62,104 nucleotides of DNA from Telmatospirillum sp. (GCA_020248985.1 JADCGL010000019.1:1-62104); one strand, 5' to 3'. Numbered from the stretch's first letter, positions 1 through 9,407 are shown. A program made the numbers and translations. The notes: generated from the sequence alone by a model not told the origin.

Positions 1-43
1 CGCAGCACGCGGCTGAGCCCGGGGCCCAGACGCGAACCTGCGC

Positions 44-661
44 TCACCAAGCCGGCTGGTCAGTGCGCTCGCGCAAGTTGTTGCGCAGCGCCTGGCTCAT
101 CAGGCGCGCATGCAGGCCCATGTGGCTGTCGCCCATCTCGCCTTCGAGTTCGGCGCGGGGCACGAGGGCCGCAACCGAGTCGACCACGAGAACGTCGACC
201 GCACCCGAACGCACCAGCGTGTCGGCGATTTCGAGCGCTTGTTCGCCCGCGTCGGGCTGCGAGATCAGCAGATTGTCGACGTCGCAGCCGAGCTTGCGCG
301 CATAACCCGGATCGAGCGCATGTTCGGCATCGACGAACGCGCACGTTCCGCCGGCCTTCTGCGCTTCGGCGATCGCATGCAGGGCAAGCGTCGTCTTGCC
401 CGAGCTTTCCGGCCCGTAGATCTCGACGATGCGGCCCTTGGGCAAACCGCCGATGCCAAGCGCAATATCGAGCGACAGCGAACCCGTCGAAATGACCTCG
501 GCCGCGACCGTCTGGTCGCGCGCGCCGAGCTTCATGATCGAGCCCTTGCCGAACGAACGTTCGATCTGGCTCAGGGCCGCTTCAAGTGCCTTGTTCTTGT
601 CCATGCTGTCCTTCTCGTTCGACTCCTTCGGAGACGACCGCAACGCTGTAACTGAAGACAT
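44..661 (-). CDS. recA: RecA recombinase, N-terminal part only (3' end lost at window edge)
   Basis: RecA coats single-stranded DNA, catalyses strand exchange and triggers LexA self-cleavage. The Walker A motif GPESSGKT is at about residues 83-90 and the Walker B stretch [11 protein letters not shown] at about 158-168. Homology holds to MSQALR at about residue 193. The frame then reads 12 unrelated residues to a TGA at 44-46, so loop L2 and the C-terminal domain are missing (family length about 350). I chose the ATG at 661 because GGAGG lies just upstream and alphaproteobacterial RecAs often have a short N-terminal extension. The ATG at 604, with AGAAGGA upstream, is the alternative. Truncation so close to the window start suggests a contig end or misjoin, but a real insertion is possible. 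Confidence 0.9.
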   Translation of the reverse strand: MSSVTALRSSPKESNEKDSMDKNKALEAALSQIERSFGKGSIMKLGARDQTVAAEVISTGSLSLDIALGIGGLPKGRIVEIYGPESSGKTTLALHAIAEAQKAGGTCAFVDAEHALDPGYARKLGCDVDNLLISQPDAGEQALEIADTLVRSGAVDVLVVDSVAALVPRAELEGEMGDSHMGLHARLMSQALRNNLRERTDQPAW

Positions 662-835
662 CCTCACACCCTCCATATCAGGGGCGGTTGCGCAAGGCCA
701 ACGCCCCATCGCAAACGCCGTTTGACCATTCGCCGGAATAACGCGCCGTAAAATTCGTCGATACCTTGAGTACTTTATTTGTTCCCAGAAGCATCCCGGT
801 GCGAAGCCGCTCCGGCACCGCACCGTGCCCACAGA

Positions 836-850
836 GTACCAACTTTGTTC
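836..850 (-). promoter_or_regulatory. Putative SOS (LexA) box of recA
   Basis: On the recA strand this reads GAACAAAGTTGGTAC. The alphaproteobacterial LexA site is a direct repeat GAAC-N7-GAAC (equally GTTC-N7-GTTC), so this matches seven of eight fixed bases. It overlaps a possible promoter, with TTGTGT and TACTCT separated by 16 bases, about 175 bases before the chosen start. Self-regulated recA with LexA control is usual in the class. The single mismatch and long leader keep this tentative. Confidence 0.45.
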
Positions 851-894
851 TGGAACACAAGGGGAAAATCGTAAGGTTAGGCGACTTTTTGCGA

Positions 895-3800
895 TCAACC
901 GGTCGCCGGCTTGGCAGGCCCAGCAAGACGCTGGCGATACCCCGACATAAAGGATTCGAACGGGGCAAGCGAGGAAACGCGTGCGGCGATCGACGCGATG
1001 TCGGGTGTGGCCCCCGCCTTGTCGGCCGTAAGCACGCGAAACACCTCCGCATAAGGCGAACGGCCCATCGCAGACCCAAATCGCTCGCGCAAACGCGCCG
1101 TACCCGCCTCGTCGCCGGCGAGCGCAAGCGACACCGCCAAATGCAGCGTCTGGCGCGCGCGATTGTCTTCAAACGGCTGATTGGCAGCCGGCGGTGCGCC
1201 GATCAGGCGTTCAAGCGCTTGGGCAGCAGCGGGCCAAGCGCGCGTGCGCAAGGCAATTTCAGCGCGCAGCAGATCGGCATCGCTGCCGGTATCGCCCTCG
1301 AGCCGGGCCAGGGCATCCGGTGCGCGTCCGAGATCGGCCAACGCGCGCGCAGCCAAACGCCCGCGCTCGCGCCGGACATTGGCGGCCTCGCCGACCCCGT
1401 CCGACGCTTCGAGGGCTTCGAGGGCCAACTGTGGCTTGCGGTCGAGCAGTCGGATCGCCGCAAGCCGTGCCCCCGCCTCGGCGCGCGCTGGGCCTTGCAG
1501 ACGATTGCGCATCTGATGATCGAGCAATTCGCCGGCCCGGTCGAGCAGATCGACCGCAACCAGGCGCTCGACAAGCTTGCGCACCATCTCGTCGCCCTCG
1601 GGGCCCGTCGGCACGAGATCGCGGTAATCCTCGAACAGGCCAATCGCGGCGACGGGCGACATGCTGTCTGCGCCACCGCTCAAAAACAGTTTGCGGAACT
1701 CAGCGCGCACGTCGTTTTCAAGTTCCCCGCGGTCGCGCGCCTGCGGGAAGCGCTCGGCCGTTTCGCGCAAAGTGCGCACCCCTTGGCGGAAATCGCCGGT
1801 CGCAAGCTGCGCCTTGCCCAGACGGCGCTGAATTTCGAATTCCAACTCGTCGCCGCGCCAGGCAAATCGCAGGCGCTCGAGGGCGGCGACGGTTTCCTGC
1901 GGCGTGATTTCGCCCTTGTTCGATTGCAGCTCGACGCGCGCAAGCTCCGCCTGCACGCGCGCGCGCGTGACTGTGCCCAGCGACAGCGTGCGCCACGCGG
2001 CAAGGGCCGCACGCTCGTCGCCGCGATCGAGTGCGATGCGCCCGCGCAGATAGTCTGCGCGGGCCTGGTCGCCACGACTTGGATTCGAGGCAAGAACCTG
2101 CTCGATGCGGCGCTGGGCCACATCGAGTTCCTTGCCCTCGATGCGCGCCTCGGCGATCGCAAGGCCCAGACGATTGGCAAACAGCCGCGGAAAGCGGCTC
2201 GACACGTCGGTCGCCCGGTCGAACTGCAGCAAGGCAGCCTGCGGATCGTTCTGCGCCATCGCCAACGCACCACGCCACATGGCGGCTTCGCCCTCCTGGT
2301 CGAGGCTCGAATGGTTGAGCCAGCGCGCCGCCTCGTCGAGATTGCCGCTATAGAGCTCGGCCACGCCGCGCATCGCGCGGTTCTGCGGCCCATCGAGCAG
2401 CTGCGGCCGCTCCTCGCCGATCAGACGCAGCATCGCGTTGGTCTCGGCAAACAGCCCGTGCGAGAACATGAAGCGCGCATAGTCGAGCCGCGCTTGGTTG
2501 CGCGCATCGCCCGGGCGGCTTGCCGCAATGGCGCGCTCGAGGGCGGGCTGGTCTTCGTTGAACTTCGAAGGCCCGCCGCGTTGCCACGCCGTAAGATCGA
2601 GCAAGGCGCCCTGGCGCAAAGGCGGTGCGCCCGGCGTGCCGATTGCGGTAGGCGCCGTCACGAACAAGGCGCGCGACGACGAGATTTCGACGGCCGTGCC
2701 GAGCGGACGCACGGCGATCGTGTCGTCGTCGGGCCGCACGACGGCACCTTGCATGCTGCCGAGAATCTGAAATTGCGGATAGCGGCGCGTGTCGGCAAGC
2801 CCGATGCCGGCCACGGCCGTCGGCACAATCGCAAGCTCGTCGCCGATCTCCGGATCGCGCAGACGCAGCACCGTTTGCGCCCCTTCCATTTCGATCGACA
2901 CGCGCGCATCCGCCGGCGTATCGGGATTGCGGATCACGATCTGCAGCGGCTTCTCGGGGCGGCGCGGCAGACGGCCAAGCTCGATCACCCAAGCCGCCCC
3001 GTCGCGCCGCACGAGCGCATAGGCCCCGTTGCGCGGACTCATGCGCACGACTGTGCCCTGGCTCTCGACGATCTCGACCTCGCCCAGCATGTCGCGCATC
3101 TGCGGCCCGTCCTGCAGAGCGGCCAGATCGAGATCGACCGGCTTGTCGAAGGCGATCCACAGATATTGGCCGCGTCCGAACACGGCGAGCCCAATGGGCG
3201 CGTCGAAGCCGAAGCGCAGCGCATCGAAATTCTCCTCGCGCGTCACCTCGACTGGCACGCGCCCGCCCAGCGCCACCAGATTGGCGGCGGCCGACCGCGC
3301 GGCGGCCGCCGGTGCGGCAGGCTGGCTCAACCCCAAAGCCTGGGCTTGCTGGGCCAACGCTTCGAAATCCGGCGTGCCCGGTCGACGTGCGGCTTGGTTC
3401 GCCGTGGCTGCTGCTTGCGCGGCAGGTGCAGGTTGCCGCGCCTGCGCCTGGCCAGCTTGCGCCTGGGCCGCCTGCGCCTGCGCGGCCTGGGCTTGCGCTG
3501 GCGTGGGCAGTTGCACGAGTTGGGTCGTCGGCCGGTCGGTCGGAATCGAACCGTCGCGCACCAGATCGAGCACGACGCGAGGACCGGCGCGGAAATGCCG
3601 CAGGCCGACATTGTCGTTGAGCGTCATTTCGAGCGTCGTGCGGTCGGCCGTACGCGAGGTCCGCACAGCCGACGTCGAGGCCTGCAAGCCGGCCGCAATC
3701 GCCGCTTGATTGAGAGCAACGGGGGCACCGAACGTCATCGTTGCAGTGCGCCCATTCTGCTCGATGCGATAGTCGATATCCTCGGGCCAATCGAAAACCG

Positions 3801-4266
3801 CGCGATCGAAGCCGGGATTGTTGCCAAAGCGCACAGCGACGCTTGCGACCGCCGGTGCACCGGCAGGTACAGCCGCTGGCGCGGCACCACCGCCTGCGGC
3901 AGGGGCAGCTGATGGCGGCCTTGAGGCGGCGGGTGCAGCCACAGGCCCAGCTTCGGGTGTAGCAAAAGGCGGCGGCGCACTTGCTGGCGCCGTCGCCCAA
4001 GGCGGCGGGGCGATCGCCGCCCCTGGTGCGGGCGCTTGAAACGCCGGCGCTTGGGGCGCAGGGGCTTGCGGTGCTGGTGCTTGAAAACCCGACGGCGGCG
4101 GAAAGCTTGGCGCGGCTTGGCTCCCGGCTTCAGGCGAGGCCGGGAAATTGCGCCAAGGGGCCGTTTGCGCATGAATTGCGTCGCCGCCAAGGCACACCAA
4201 AGCCAGCAGAATTGCCGCAAAGCGGCCTGCCCGTGCGCGTGCGTGCCATTGGTTTCGCGTCGCCAT
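895..4266 (-). CDS. Large exported TPR-repeat protein of the motility block
   Basis: This 1,123-residue protein of unassigned function begins with an Arg-rich start and a hydrophobic signal segment ending near AIHAQ (residues 15-34), so it should be periplasmic or anchored. A Pro/Ala/Gln low-complexity region (about 60-140, with repeated QAPAP units) precedes a beta-rich module (about 140-240) that resembles AMIN-type domains. A second low-complexity stretch built of AQAQA units (about 255-285) follows, then another beta-rich part (about 330-470). From about 560 to 1,110 the protein is helical TPR-like sequence. It is the last gene after cheY and cheZ on the same strand, which suggests a motility or cell-envelope scaffold role. 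TPR proteins are common here, but I know no defined function. Confidence 0.8.
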   Translation of the reverse strand: MATRNQWHARARAGRFAAILLALVCLGGDAIHAQTAPWRNFPASPEAGSQAAPSFPPPSGFQAPAPQAPAPQAPAFQAPAPGAAIAPPPWATAPASAPPPFATPEAGPVAAPAASRPPSAAPAAGGGAAPAAVPAGAPAVASVAVRFGNNPGFDRAVFDWPEDIDYRIEQNGRTATMTFGAPVALNQAAIAAGLQASTSAVRTSRTADRTTLEMTLNDNVGLRHFRAGPRVVLDLVRDGSIPTDRPTTQLVQLPTPAQAQAAQAQAAQAQAGQAQARQPAPAAQAAATANQAARRPGTPDFEALAQQAQALGLSQPAAPAAAARSAAANLVALGGRVPVEVTREENFDALRFGFDAPIGLAVFGRGQYLWIAFDKPVDLDLAALQDGPQMRDMLGEVEIVESQGTVVRMSPRNGAYALVRRDGAAWVIELGRLPRRPEKPLQIVIRNPDTPADARVSIEMEGAQTVLRLRDPEIGDELAIVPTAVAGIGLADTRRYPQFQILGSMQGAVVRPDDDTIAVRPLGTAVEISSSRALFVTAPTAIGTPGAPPLRQGALLDLTAWQRGGPSKFNEDQPALERAIAASRPGDARNQARLDYARFMFSHGLFAETNAMLRLIGEERPQLLDGPQNRAMRGVAELYSGNLDEAARWLNHSSLDQEGEAAMWRGALAMAQNDPQAALLQFDRATDVSSRFPRLFANRLGLAIAEARIEGKELDVAQRRIEQVLASNPSRGDQARADYLRGRIALDRGDERAALAAWRTLSLGTVTRARVQAELARVELQSNKGEITPQETVAALERLRFAWRGDELEFEIQRRLGKAQLATGDFRQGVRTLRETAERFPQARDRGELENDVRAEFRKLFLSGGADSMSPVAAIGLFEDYRDLVPTGPEGDEMVRKLVERLVAVDLLDRAGELLDHQMRNRLQGPARAEAGARLAAIRLLDRKPQLALEALEASDGVGEAANVRRERGRLAARALADLGRAPDALARLEGDTGSDADLLRAEIALRTRAWPAAAQALERLIGAPPAANQPFEDNRARQTLHLAVSLALAGDEAGTARLRERFGSAMGRSPYAEVFRVLTADKAGATPDIASIAARVSSLAPFESFMSGYRQRLAGPAKPATG

Positions 4267-4383
4267 CGCGTTGCGCGTACCTGTTCGCTGTTCTGCCTCG
4301 ACCGAAGCGGCTTGCCAGTTTACACCAGCCAGCCCCCGGCTCGAGCTAAGTGCCCGAATCGGCAGACGATTCTAAGCCTTTGC

Positions 4384-5094
4384 TCAGGCCTTGTCGAACA
4401 GCGCGTCGATATCCGCTTGATTCGGCGCCCCGCCGGGCGATTGCGGGCCGTTCAGCAGCGCTTCGTCGCCGGTGCGCTGCGGCTTGGACGCAAGCGCCGG
4501 CGCCTGCGATAGGTCTACTTTGGGCAGATCCAGCGTCGCCAGCAATTCCGCCACTGTTGCATCGACTTCTTTGAGGACCGATACGACCTTGGAAATGCGC
4601 TGGCCTGTAATGTCCTGGAAATTGCAGGCCTCGTAGATTGCCGTCACGTCCTGTGTGATTGCAGCCGCCGCATCGCCGGGCATGGTGTTGGCCGTCTTCT
4701 CGATGCGCTCGACCGCGTCGAGAATAGCGTTGGTTGCTGCCTCGGTCGCCCCGACGATGGCACTAAGTTCGTCGCCGGCGGTCGGCAAATGCGTACGGCC
4801 GATTTCCTGGGCCTGCAAGGCAGCGAGATCGCGTTTGGCATGCGCAATGATGAGGCCGAGGCGGGCAATGCCGGTATGGACCGGCGAGGCGGATGCGACC
4901 TGCGGCTTCTTCGCCGCAGGTTTCCTGACACCGACCTTCTTGGAAGCTGCCTTTTTTGGACGGGCTGGCTTGAGCGACGATGCCTTTGGTGCAGCCATCG
5001 CACGCCGTTTTGGCGCAGCTTTTTTGGTCACCACGCCGTTTTTGGCCGATGCGGCTTTTTTCGCCTTGCTGCGTTTTGCGCTCGGTTTTGCCAC
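4384..5094 (-). CDS. cheZ: CheZ-type protein phosphatase
   Basis: CheZ accelerates dephosphorylation of CheY-P in chemotaxis. The core has the long helical hairpin and the active-site segment NFQDITGQ, where the Asp and Gln match the catalytic pair of enterobacterial CheZ (QDLTGQ). The extreme C-terminus, ADIDALFDKA, resembles the CheY-binding tail helix. The first 75 residues or so are very unusual: dense in Lys, Ala and Pro, like a histone H1 or nucleoid-protein tail. The gene starts 51 bases after cheY on the same strand, so the pair is very likely co-transcribed. Length is 236 residues, about 20 more than E. coli CheZ, with the extra at the N-terminus. Confidence 0.85.
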   Translation of the reverse strand: MAKPSAKRSKAKKAASAKNGVVTKKAAPKRRAMAAPKASSLKPARPKKAASKKVGVRKPAAKKPQVASASPVHTGIARLGLIIAHAKRDLAALQAQEIGRTHLPTAGDELSAIVGATEAATNAILDAVERIEKTANTMPGDAAAAITQDVTAIYEACNFQDITGQRISKVVSVLKEVDATVAELLATLDLPKVDLSQAPALASKPQRTGDEALLNGPQSPGGAPNQADIDALFDKA

Positions 5095-5145
5095 CGCTTC
5101 GCCTCTTCCCGTCCTCGGTCCGTTATAGATCTGCGCCGGTTGGGC

Positions 5146-5532
5146 TCAGAAGTCGCCCAACACCGTTGCGATCTTGCCCTTCAGCGTTCCGGCATTGAAG
5201 GGCTTGACGATGTAGTTGTTGACGCCCGCCTGCTTGGCAGCGACCACGTTCTCGGTCTTGCTTTCGGCCGTGACCATGATGAACGGGATGTGCTTGAGCT
5301 TGGGATCTGCGCGGACTTCCTGCAGCAACTGCAGCCCGGTCATCGGCTGCATATTCCAGTCGGAGATGATCAGGCCATATTCCTTCTGGCGGATCTTCGT
5401 GAGAGCAGCCGAACCGTCCTCTGCTTCGTCCACGTTCGTGAAACCAATCTGGTTGAGAAGGTTTTTCACGATACGCAGCATCGTCTTGTAATCGTCGACG
5501 ATGAGAACGTTCATGCGAAGATCGACGGCCAT
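5146..5532 (-). CDS. cheY: CheY single-domain response regulator
   Basis: This is a stand-alone 128-residue receiver domain that carries the chemotaxis signal to the flagellar switch. The acidic pair D13-D14, phospho-acceptor D58 (in SDWNM), T88 and K110 are all present. GGAG lies about nine bases before the ATG, supporting this start. A 191-base gap separates it from motE upstream, so cheY-cheZ-TPR probably has its own promoter. That gap contains an AT-richer patch (about 5625-5650) but no promoter I could place firmly. Confidence 0.95.
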   Translation of the reverse strand: MAVDLRMNVLIVDDYKTMLRIVKNLLNQIGFTNVDEAEDGSAALTKIRQKEYGLIISDWNMQPMTGLQLLQEVRADPKLKHIPFIMVTAESKTENVVAAKQAGVNNYIVKPFNAGTLKGKIATVLGDF

Positions 5533-5723
5533 CTAGTTTCTCCTGCACCTGACGCGATAGCGGGTGCCGCCAAAGGCAGCTAGGCAAGCCCGACCGGGTT
5601 GCCCCCCGCGACGCCCATCCATAGACGATGAATGTTAAAAGGTTACTAATCGAGCCCGCGGCCGAGGTAAAGCCCCCGTTTGCAGAACCGGAATGTTTGC
5701 GGCCACTCCCCGGCCCGCACGGC

Positions 5724-6437
5724 CTATCCCGCCCGTGCCGGAATTTGCGACGCGGGCTGGTTGCCGGGCTGGCGACGGCGCGCAAGCTCGGCCGTAATTT
5801 GCTGGGCCCGGATCGGATTCATCTGCGCAAGGATCGGGGCGGCGCGGCGTTCGTTCATGGCCTCGACCAGTTCAAGCAGAATAGGCAGTTCCATCTGCTC
5901 GAAAATGCGCGCCGCTTCCGTCGGCTTCATGTTCTGGAACATGCGAACAAGGCTTTGGCGGCGCGCCTGTTCCTGGTCATCGTATTTGGCGATGGCACTT
6001 TGGACGGCTGTCTGAAGCCCTTTGAGCTCGTCGACCTGCTGCTGGATGCGCCGTTCGGCGGCCTGCAGGATCGCTTCGCGCTGCTCAAGTTCGGCCTCGC
6101 GACGGTCGATTTCCTCGCGGCGTTTGGCCAGATCCTCGAGCGCGTCGAGTTCGCCGGGACTGAAGGTGCGCTCGCCGTCGGGCTGCACGCTGCCCGCGCG
6201 CGTGCGCGCCGGCGGCGATTCGGCGGCCGGTGTTGCTTGGGCGAACTGAACCGGCGGCATCGTCGTTTGGGGTGCGGCGCGCGGGCCCGGCGCGGGTGCG
6301 GCCGGTACAGAAGCGCGCTGCGGACTTGTCGATTGCTGGGCCACTGCACTGCCGAGATTGCCGAGCCGCAAGCCCAACATCAGCACGCCAACCAAAATCA
6401 GAACCGGCAGCAGCCGAATGCGTTCGAAAATCTTCAT
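5724..6437 (-). CDS. motE: MotE-family periplasmic motility chaperone
   Basis: The 237-residue protein has an N-terminal membrane or signal segment (about residues 8-28), a Pro/Ala/Gln-rich linker, a coiled coil rich in Glu, Arg and Gln (about 95-150), and a C-terminal helical domain with the MgtE-N-like pattern of MotE (MKPTEAARIFEQM, LAQMNPIRA). In rhizobia MotE acts in the periplasm as a chaperone for the motor protein MotC. MotC itself is not in this window, so the partner here is unknown. Its ATG overlaps the stop of the preceding DUF6468 gene (ATGA), indicating coupling. Confidence 0.85.
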   Translation of the reverse strand: MKIFERIRLLPVLILVGVLMLGLRLGNLGSAVAQQSTSPQRASVPAAPAPGPRAAPQTTMPPVQFAQATPAAESPPARTRAGSVQPDGERTFSPGELDALEDLAKRREEIDRREAELEQREAILQAAERRIQQQVDELKGLQTAVQSAIAKYDDQEQARRQSLVRMFQNMKPTEAARIFEQMELPILLELVEAMNERRAAPILAQMNPIRAQQITAELARRRQPGNQPASQIPARAG

Positions 6438-7006
6438 GCGCCGCGAGCCCCGGCTTGAGCTGCCGCCGGCGTTGCGGCCTTGCGGCGATCGGCGATCGCG
6501 CGCAGCAACTCCTGTTCTGCCATCGAGCGCACGGGCGAGCGCTCTTCCGCACGCTCAGATGCAATGGGTGCTGTGGCCGCACGCAACGGCACGCGCGCTG
6601 CCGCAGCGCCAAGCGAAGTCGGAGCAGTCGGCATTTGCGTGCGCTGGTCGACAGCGGCAACCGCGATCGGTGCGGATCCGGCCAAAGGCCGAGTCTGCAG
6701 GCGGTCGAGCAAGTGGTCGGCGACGGGCGCCGCCCGCGCCACAAGCATTTCAAGATCGTCTTTCAGCGCAAGCGCCGTCCGCGTCTGGTCTTCGAGCAGG
6801 CGACCGGAGGCCTCGCTTGCCATCTTGAGTTCGGCCACGGCCGCTTCCGCGCGTTCGGCGGCTTTGGCGAATTGGGTTGCCGCACGGTCGAGTTCGGCCT
6901 TACCCTCGCGCCAAGCGCCCAGGCGCTTGTGCAGACGCACGGCGTAGACGATGACGGCGACCAGCAAACCCGCCAGGACCAGATTGAGCGCCAGTTCCAA
7001 GCTCAT
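6434..7006 (-). CDS. DUF6468 membrane protein of the flagellar cluster
   Basis: A 190-residue protein starting MSLELALNL, with one N-terminal transmembrane segment (about residues 5-24), followed by a helical Ala/Glu/Lys-rich stretch likely to form a coiled coil (about 30-95) and a low-complexity tail. Proteins of this type sit between fliM and motE in many alphaproteobacteria, so a flagellar accessory role is inferred from context only. Its ATG overlaps the fliM stop and its own stop overlaps the motE ATG, placing it firmly in one translationally coupled unit. Confidence 0.8.
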   Translation of the reverse strand: MSLELALNLVLAGLLVAVIVYAVRLHKRLGAWREGKAELDRAATQFAKAAERAEAAVAELKMASEASGRLLEDQTRTALALKDDLEMLVARAAPVADHLLDRLQTRPLAGSAPIAVAAVDQRTQMPTAPTSLGAAAARVPLRAATAPIASERAEERSPVRSMAEQELLRAIADRRKAATPAAAQAGARGA

Positions 7007-8076
7007 CAGCCTTCCTCGTATTTGTTGATTTTGCGCTCGATCATCACAGCGACGTTCTGGCCGCGACGGCCCATGCGGCCGCGGAACAGCCGTTCGGGCC
7101 CGCACAGAACCATGATTTCGCTTTCGGGTGTTGCGTTCAGCATGAAGCGCGTGCCGACGCGGAAATCGAGTACGTCCTGCAGCGTCATAACCTGTTCGTC
7201 GACGACCGCGTGGATATCGACGTCGGTCGCCCACAATTCGGTGGCCAAGTGGCCTTCCCAAATCGAGTCACGGCCGAATTTTTCGCCCATGAACTGCTGC
7301 AACAGCATTTCGCGCACGGGTTCGAGTGTGGCGTAGGGCAGCAGCAATTCCAGGCGCCCGCCGCGGTCTTCCATGTCGATGCGCAGCTTGGCGATGATGG
7401 CGGCGTTGGCCGGCCGCGCGATCGTGGCGAAACGCGGGTTGGTTTCGAGGCGTTCGAAGCGGAAATTGACCTTGCTGATCGGATCGAACGACGCCGAAAG
7501 GTCGCCCAGCACGACGGCAACCAAGCGTTCGACGAGGTTGCGCTCGATCGTCGTATAGGGACGGCCCTCGATGCGCATCGCGGCCGTGCCGCGCCGGCCG
7601 CCGAGCAGCACGTCGACGATCGAGTAGATGAGGGCCGAATCGACGGTCAGCAGTCCGAAATTGTCCCACTGCTCGGCTTTGAACACGGCGAGCATTGCGG
7701 GCAGCGGAATGGAGTTCACATAGTCGCCGAAACGCGTCGAGGTGATCACGTCGAGCGACACTTCGACGTTGTCGGACGTGAAATTGCGCAGGCTCGTGGT
7801 CAGCATTCGCACCAGACGGTCGAACACGATTTCGAGCATCGGCAGACGCTCGTAGGAAACGAGCGCGCTGTTGATGATCGCCTGCATGCCCGACGTGCCG
7901 TCGCCCCCGCCCGAAGCGCCGTCGAAACCCAGCAGCGAGTCGATTTCGTCCTGGTTCAGAACGCGCGCCGTCGCGTCGCCGGCACCTGCACCGCCCGCGT
8001 CGCCGCCGGATTCCATGGCCGCCCATTCGGCGGCCATTTTCTCTTCGTCGGTCATGTTTTTCGGATCGGCCATCAT
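7006..8076 (-). CDS. fliM: Flagellar motor switch protein FliM
   Basis: FliM forms the C-ring of the flagellar motor and binds CheY-P. The N-terminal portion contains the short motif NQDEIDSLL, the CheY-binding segment typical of FliM, at about residues 40-50. A CheC-like middle domain and a C-terminal SpoA domain (ending with RGRMGRRGQNVAVMI) follow. Length 356 fits the family. fliL lies upstream with a 37-base gap, and the stop overlaps the next ATG. Confidence 0.95.
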   Translation of the reverse strand: MMADPKNMTDEEKMAAEWAAMESGGDAGGAGAGDATARVLNQDEIDSLLGFDGASGGGDGTSGMQAIINSALVSYERLPMLEIVFDRLVRMLTTSLRNFTSDNVEVSLDVITSTRFGDYVNSIPLPAMLAVFKAEQWDNFGLLTVDSALIYSIVDVLLGGRRGTAAMRIEGRPYTTIERNLVERLVAVVLGDLSASFDPISKVNFRFERLETNPRFATIARPANAAIIAKLRIDMEDRGGRLELLLPYATLEPVREMLLQQFMGEKFGRDSIWEGHLATELWATDVDIHAVVDEQVMTLQDVLDFRVGTRFMLNATPESEIMVLCGPERLFRGRMGRRGQNVAVMIERKINKYEEG

Positions 8077-8113
8077 TCCCTCGAGGGTCTTGCGGATGCG
8101 GCGAGCGGACTAC

Positions 8114-8653
8114 TTACTGGACGAGCATTTCGCGAAACAGCAGATCGTTGACGCGGGCGGGGGCAGCGGCAAGCTGCACGCGCGTTAGCAGTTCCTCGCG
8201 CAGCCGCAAGAATCCCGACGAGCCGCGCAGATCTTCAGGCCGCAGCTCGCGCAGATAGATTTGAAAGTTGTCGACTATGCGCGGCAGATTGGCTTCGAAC
8301 ACGCCCGCATCGTCGATGCTGCGCAATTCGACCGCCATCGTGAGCTTCAGAAACGAGGTGCGGCGACCGGCGCCGGCATTCAGATTCACGAGCAAGTCAG
8401 GCATGTTGTAGTAGACGATTTTCTGCGGGCCCGTGGGCTCCGCTGGGGCGGCATCGTGGCCTGTGTCGGCATGCTGCTCCTCGGGCTTGGGGCCCGAGAA
8501 CAGGAAGAAGAACGCGCCCGCACCGCCGCCCAGAAGCAACAGCACGGTGGCGCCGATGATGATCAGCATCTTACCGGACAAAAACTTCTTCTTGGGCTGC
8601 TCGCCTTCCGGCGCCGCCCCATCCTCGCCAGCCATCTTTGCGTCGTCGGCCAT
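8114..8653 (-). CDS. fliL: Flagellar basal body protein FliL (copy 1)
   Basis: FliL is an inner-membrane protein that surrounds the stator and supports torque. This 179-residue protein has a charged Lys-rich cytoplasmic start, one transmembrane helix (about residues 28-52), a short acidic/His-containing linker, and a FliL domain with NMPDLLVNLN, then LRELRPEDLRG and the ending LLFREMLVQ. It stands directly before fliM. A second FliL is encoded just upstream; the two share the domain ending but differ strongly in the linker. Confidence 0.93.
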   Translation of the reverse strand: MADDAKMAGEDGAAPEGEQPKKKFLSGKMLIIIGATVLLLLGGGAGAFFFLFSGPKPEEQHADTGHDAAPAEPTGPQKIVYYNMPDLLVNLNAGAGRRTSFLKLTMAVELRSIDDAGVFEANLPRIVDNFQIYLRELRPEDLRGSSGFLRLREELLTRVQLAAAPARVNDLLFREMLVQ

Positions 8654-8830
8654 GGTCCGCCTTTTTCGATCCGGAAAAATCGATCCAGTCGATTCAATCT
8701 TACCCGGATTTAGCTAAACTGCCGCTCAATATTGCCGCGAGAAGGTTAACAAGTCGTTATCGACATCGCAAAATTACTTTAAAATCAGGCTTCAATATGT
8801 TGATTTAAAAGTACAAATAGACGAAATTTT
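8654..8830. other. AT-rich spacer between the two fliL genes
   Basis: This 177-base stretch is far richer in A and T than its surroundings and has no credible gene. It probably carries the promoter for fliL copy 1 and fliM. Read on the minus strand, it contains several TTGN3 and TAAN3 hexamers, but none has a clear 16-18 base spacing. Near 8665-8681 there is a short inverted repeat, TTTTTC and GAAAAA. I cannot choose a sigma factor class from sequence alone. Confidence 0.4.
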
Positions 8831-9331
8831 TTACTGAACGAGGATCTCGCGAAACAGCACATCGTTGACGCGCGCCGGTGCCGCACTGACTTTAATGCGC
8901 GCAAGCAGTTCCTCGCGCAGGCGCATGAGCCCGGCCGAGCCGCGCAGATCCTCAGGGCGTAGCTCGCGCAAATACGTGATCAGCGTGTCGATCACGCGTG
9001 GCAACGATTCTTCAAACGACGTCAGATCTTCTTGGACAATTTCGACAGTCGAGGTGAGCTTCACAAAGGCGCCGCGCGCCGTAGGGGCCGTGTTCAGATT
9101 CACGAGAATGTCCGGCATCGCATAGATCATGGTCGGCGGCGGCGGTGCCGGCGGCGGCTCATTCGCCTCTTCGTGCGCTTCTTCCTTGCCGCCGATGAAG
9201 CCCAGGAAATACGCCGCCGCGCCGCCAGCAAACAGCAGCAAAACCGGAATCAGAATGATGATCAGCTTTTTGCCGGAGAGCTTTTTCTTGGGCGCATCTG
9301 CGCCGTCGGCTGGTGCGGCTGGATCGGCCAT
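8831..9331 (-). CDS. FliL family protein (copy 2)
   Basis: A 166-residue FliL paralogue: a short Lys-rich cytoplasmic start with KKLSGKK, a transmembrane helix (about residues 23-45), a Glu/Pro-rich linker, then AMPDILVNLN, YLRELRPEDLRG and a C-terminus VLFREILVQ nearly matching copy 1. The 177-base gap suggests it is expressed separately from copy 1. Tandem FliL paralogues are known in some polar- and lateral-flagellated bacteria; whether this copy serves the motor or another membrane complex cannot be decided here. Confidence 0.9.
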   Translation of the reverse strand: MADPAAPADGADAPKKKLSGKKLIIILIPVLLLFAGGAAAYFLGFIGGKEEAHEEANEPPPAPPPPTMIYAMPDILVNLNTAPTARGAFVKLTSTVEIVQEDLTSFEESLPRVIDTLITYLRELRPEDLRGSAGLMRLREELLARIKVSAAPARVNDVLFREILVQ

Positions 9332-9407
9332 TTGGCGGTCCTGGAGGGGACGAATCGATGCGGAAACCCCGCGGAGCCGCTACTCTAGCCGCATTGTCCG
9401 ATTGCCG

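Noticed and set aside
71-86. Fold-back chimera at the recA break
   Set aside because: The arms of the inverted repeat pair for only six bases and the flanks then differ, so simple fold-back does not explain the lost sequence.
847-856. GTTC-TG-GAAC palindrome near recA
   Set aside because: It does not fit the alphaproteobacterial LexA direct repeat or the Gram-positive GAAC-N4-GTTC site; the overlapping direct repeat is the better candidate.
766-3912. A 1,048-codon open frame on the plus strand
   Set aside because: It lies antisense to the exported TPR gene. The sequence is full of Arg, Ala and Gly with no domain pattern, and GC-rich third positions keep the opposite frame open.
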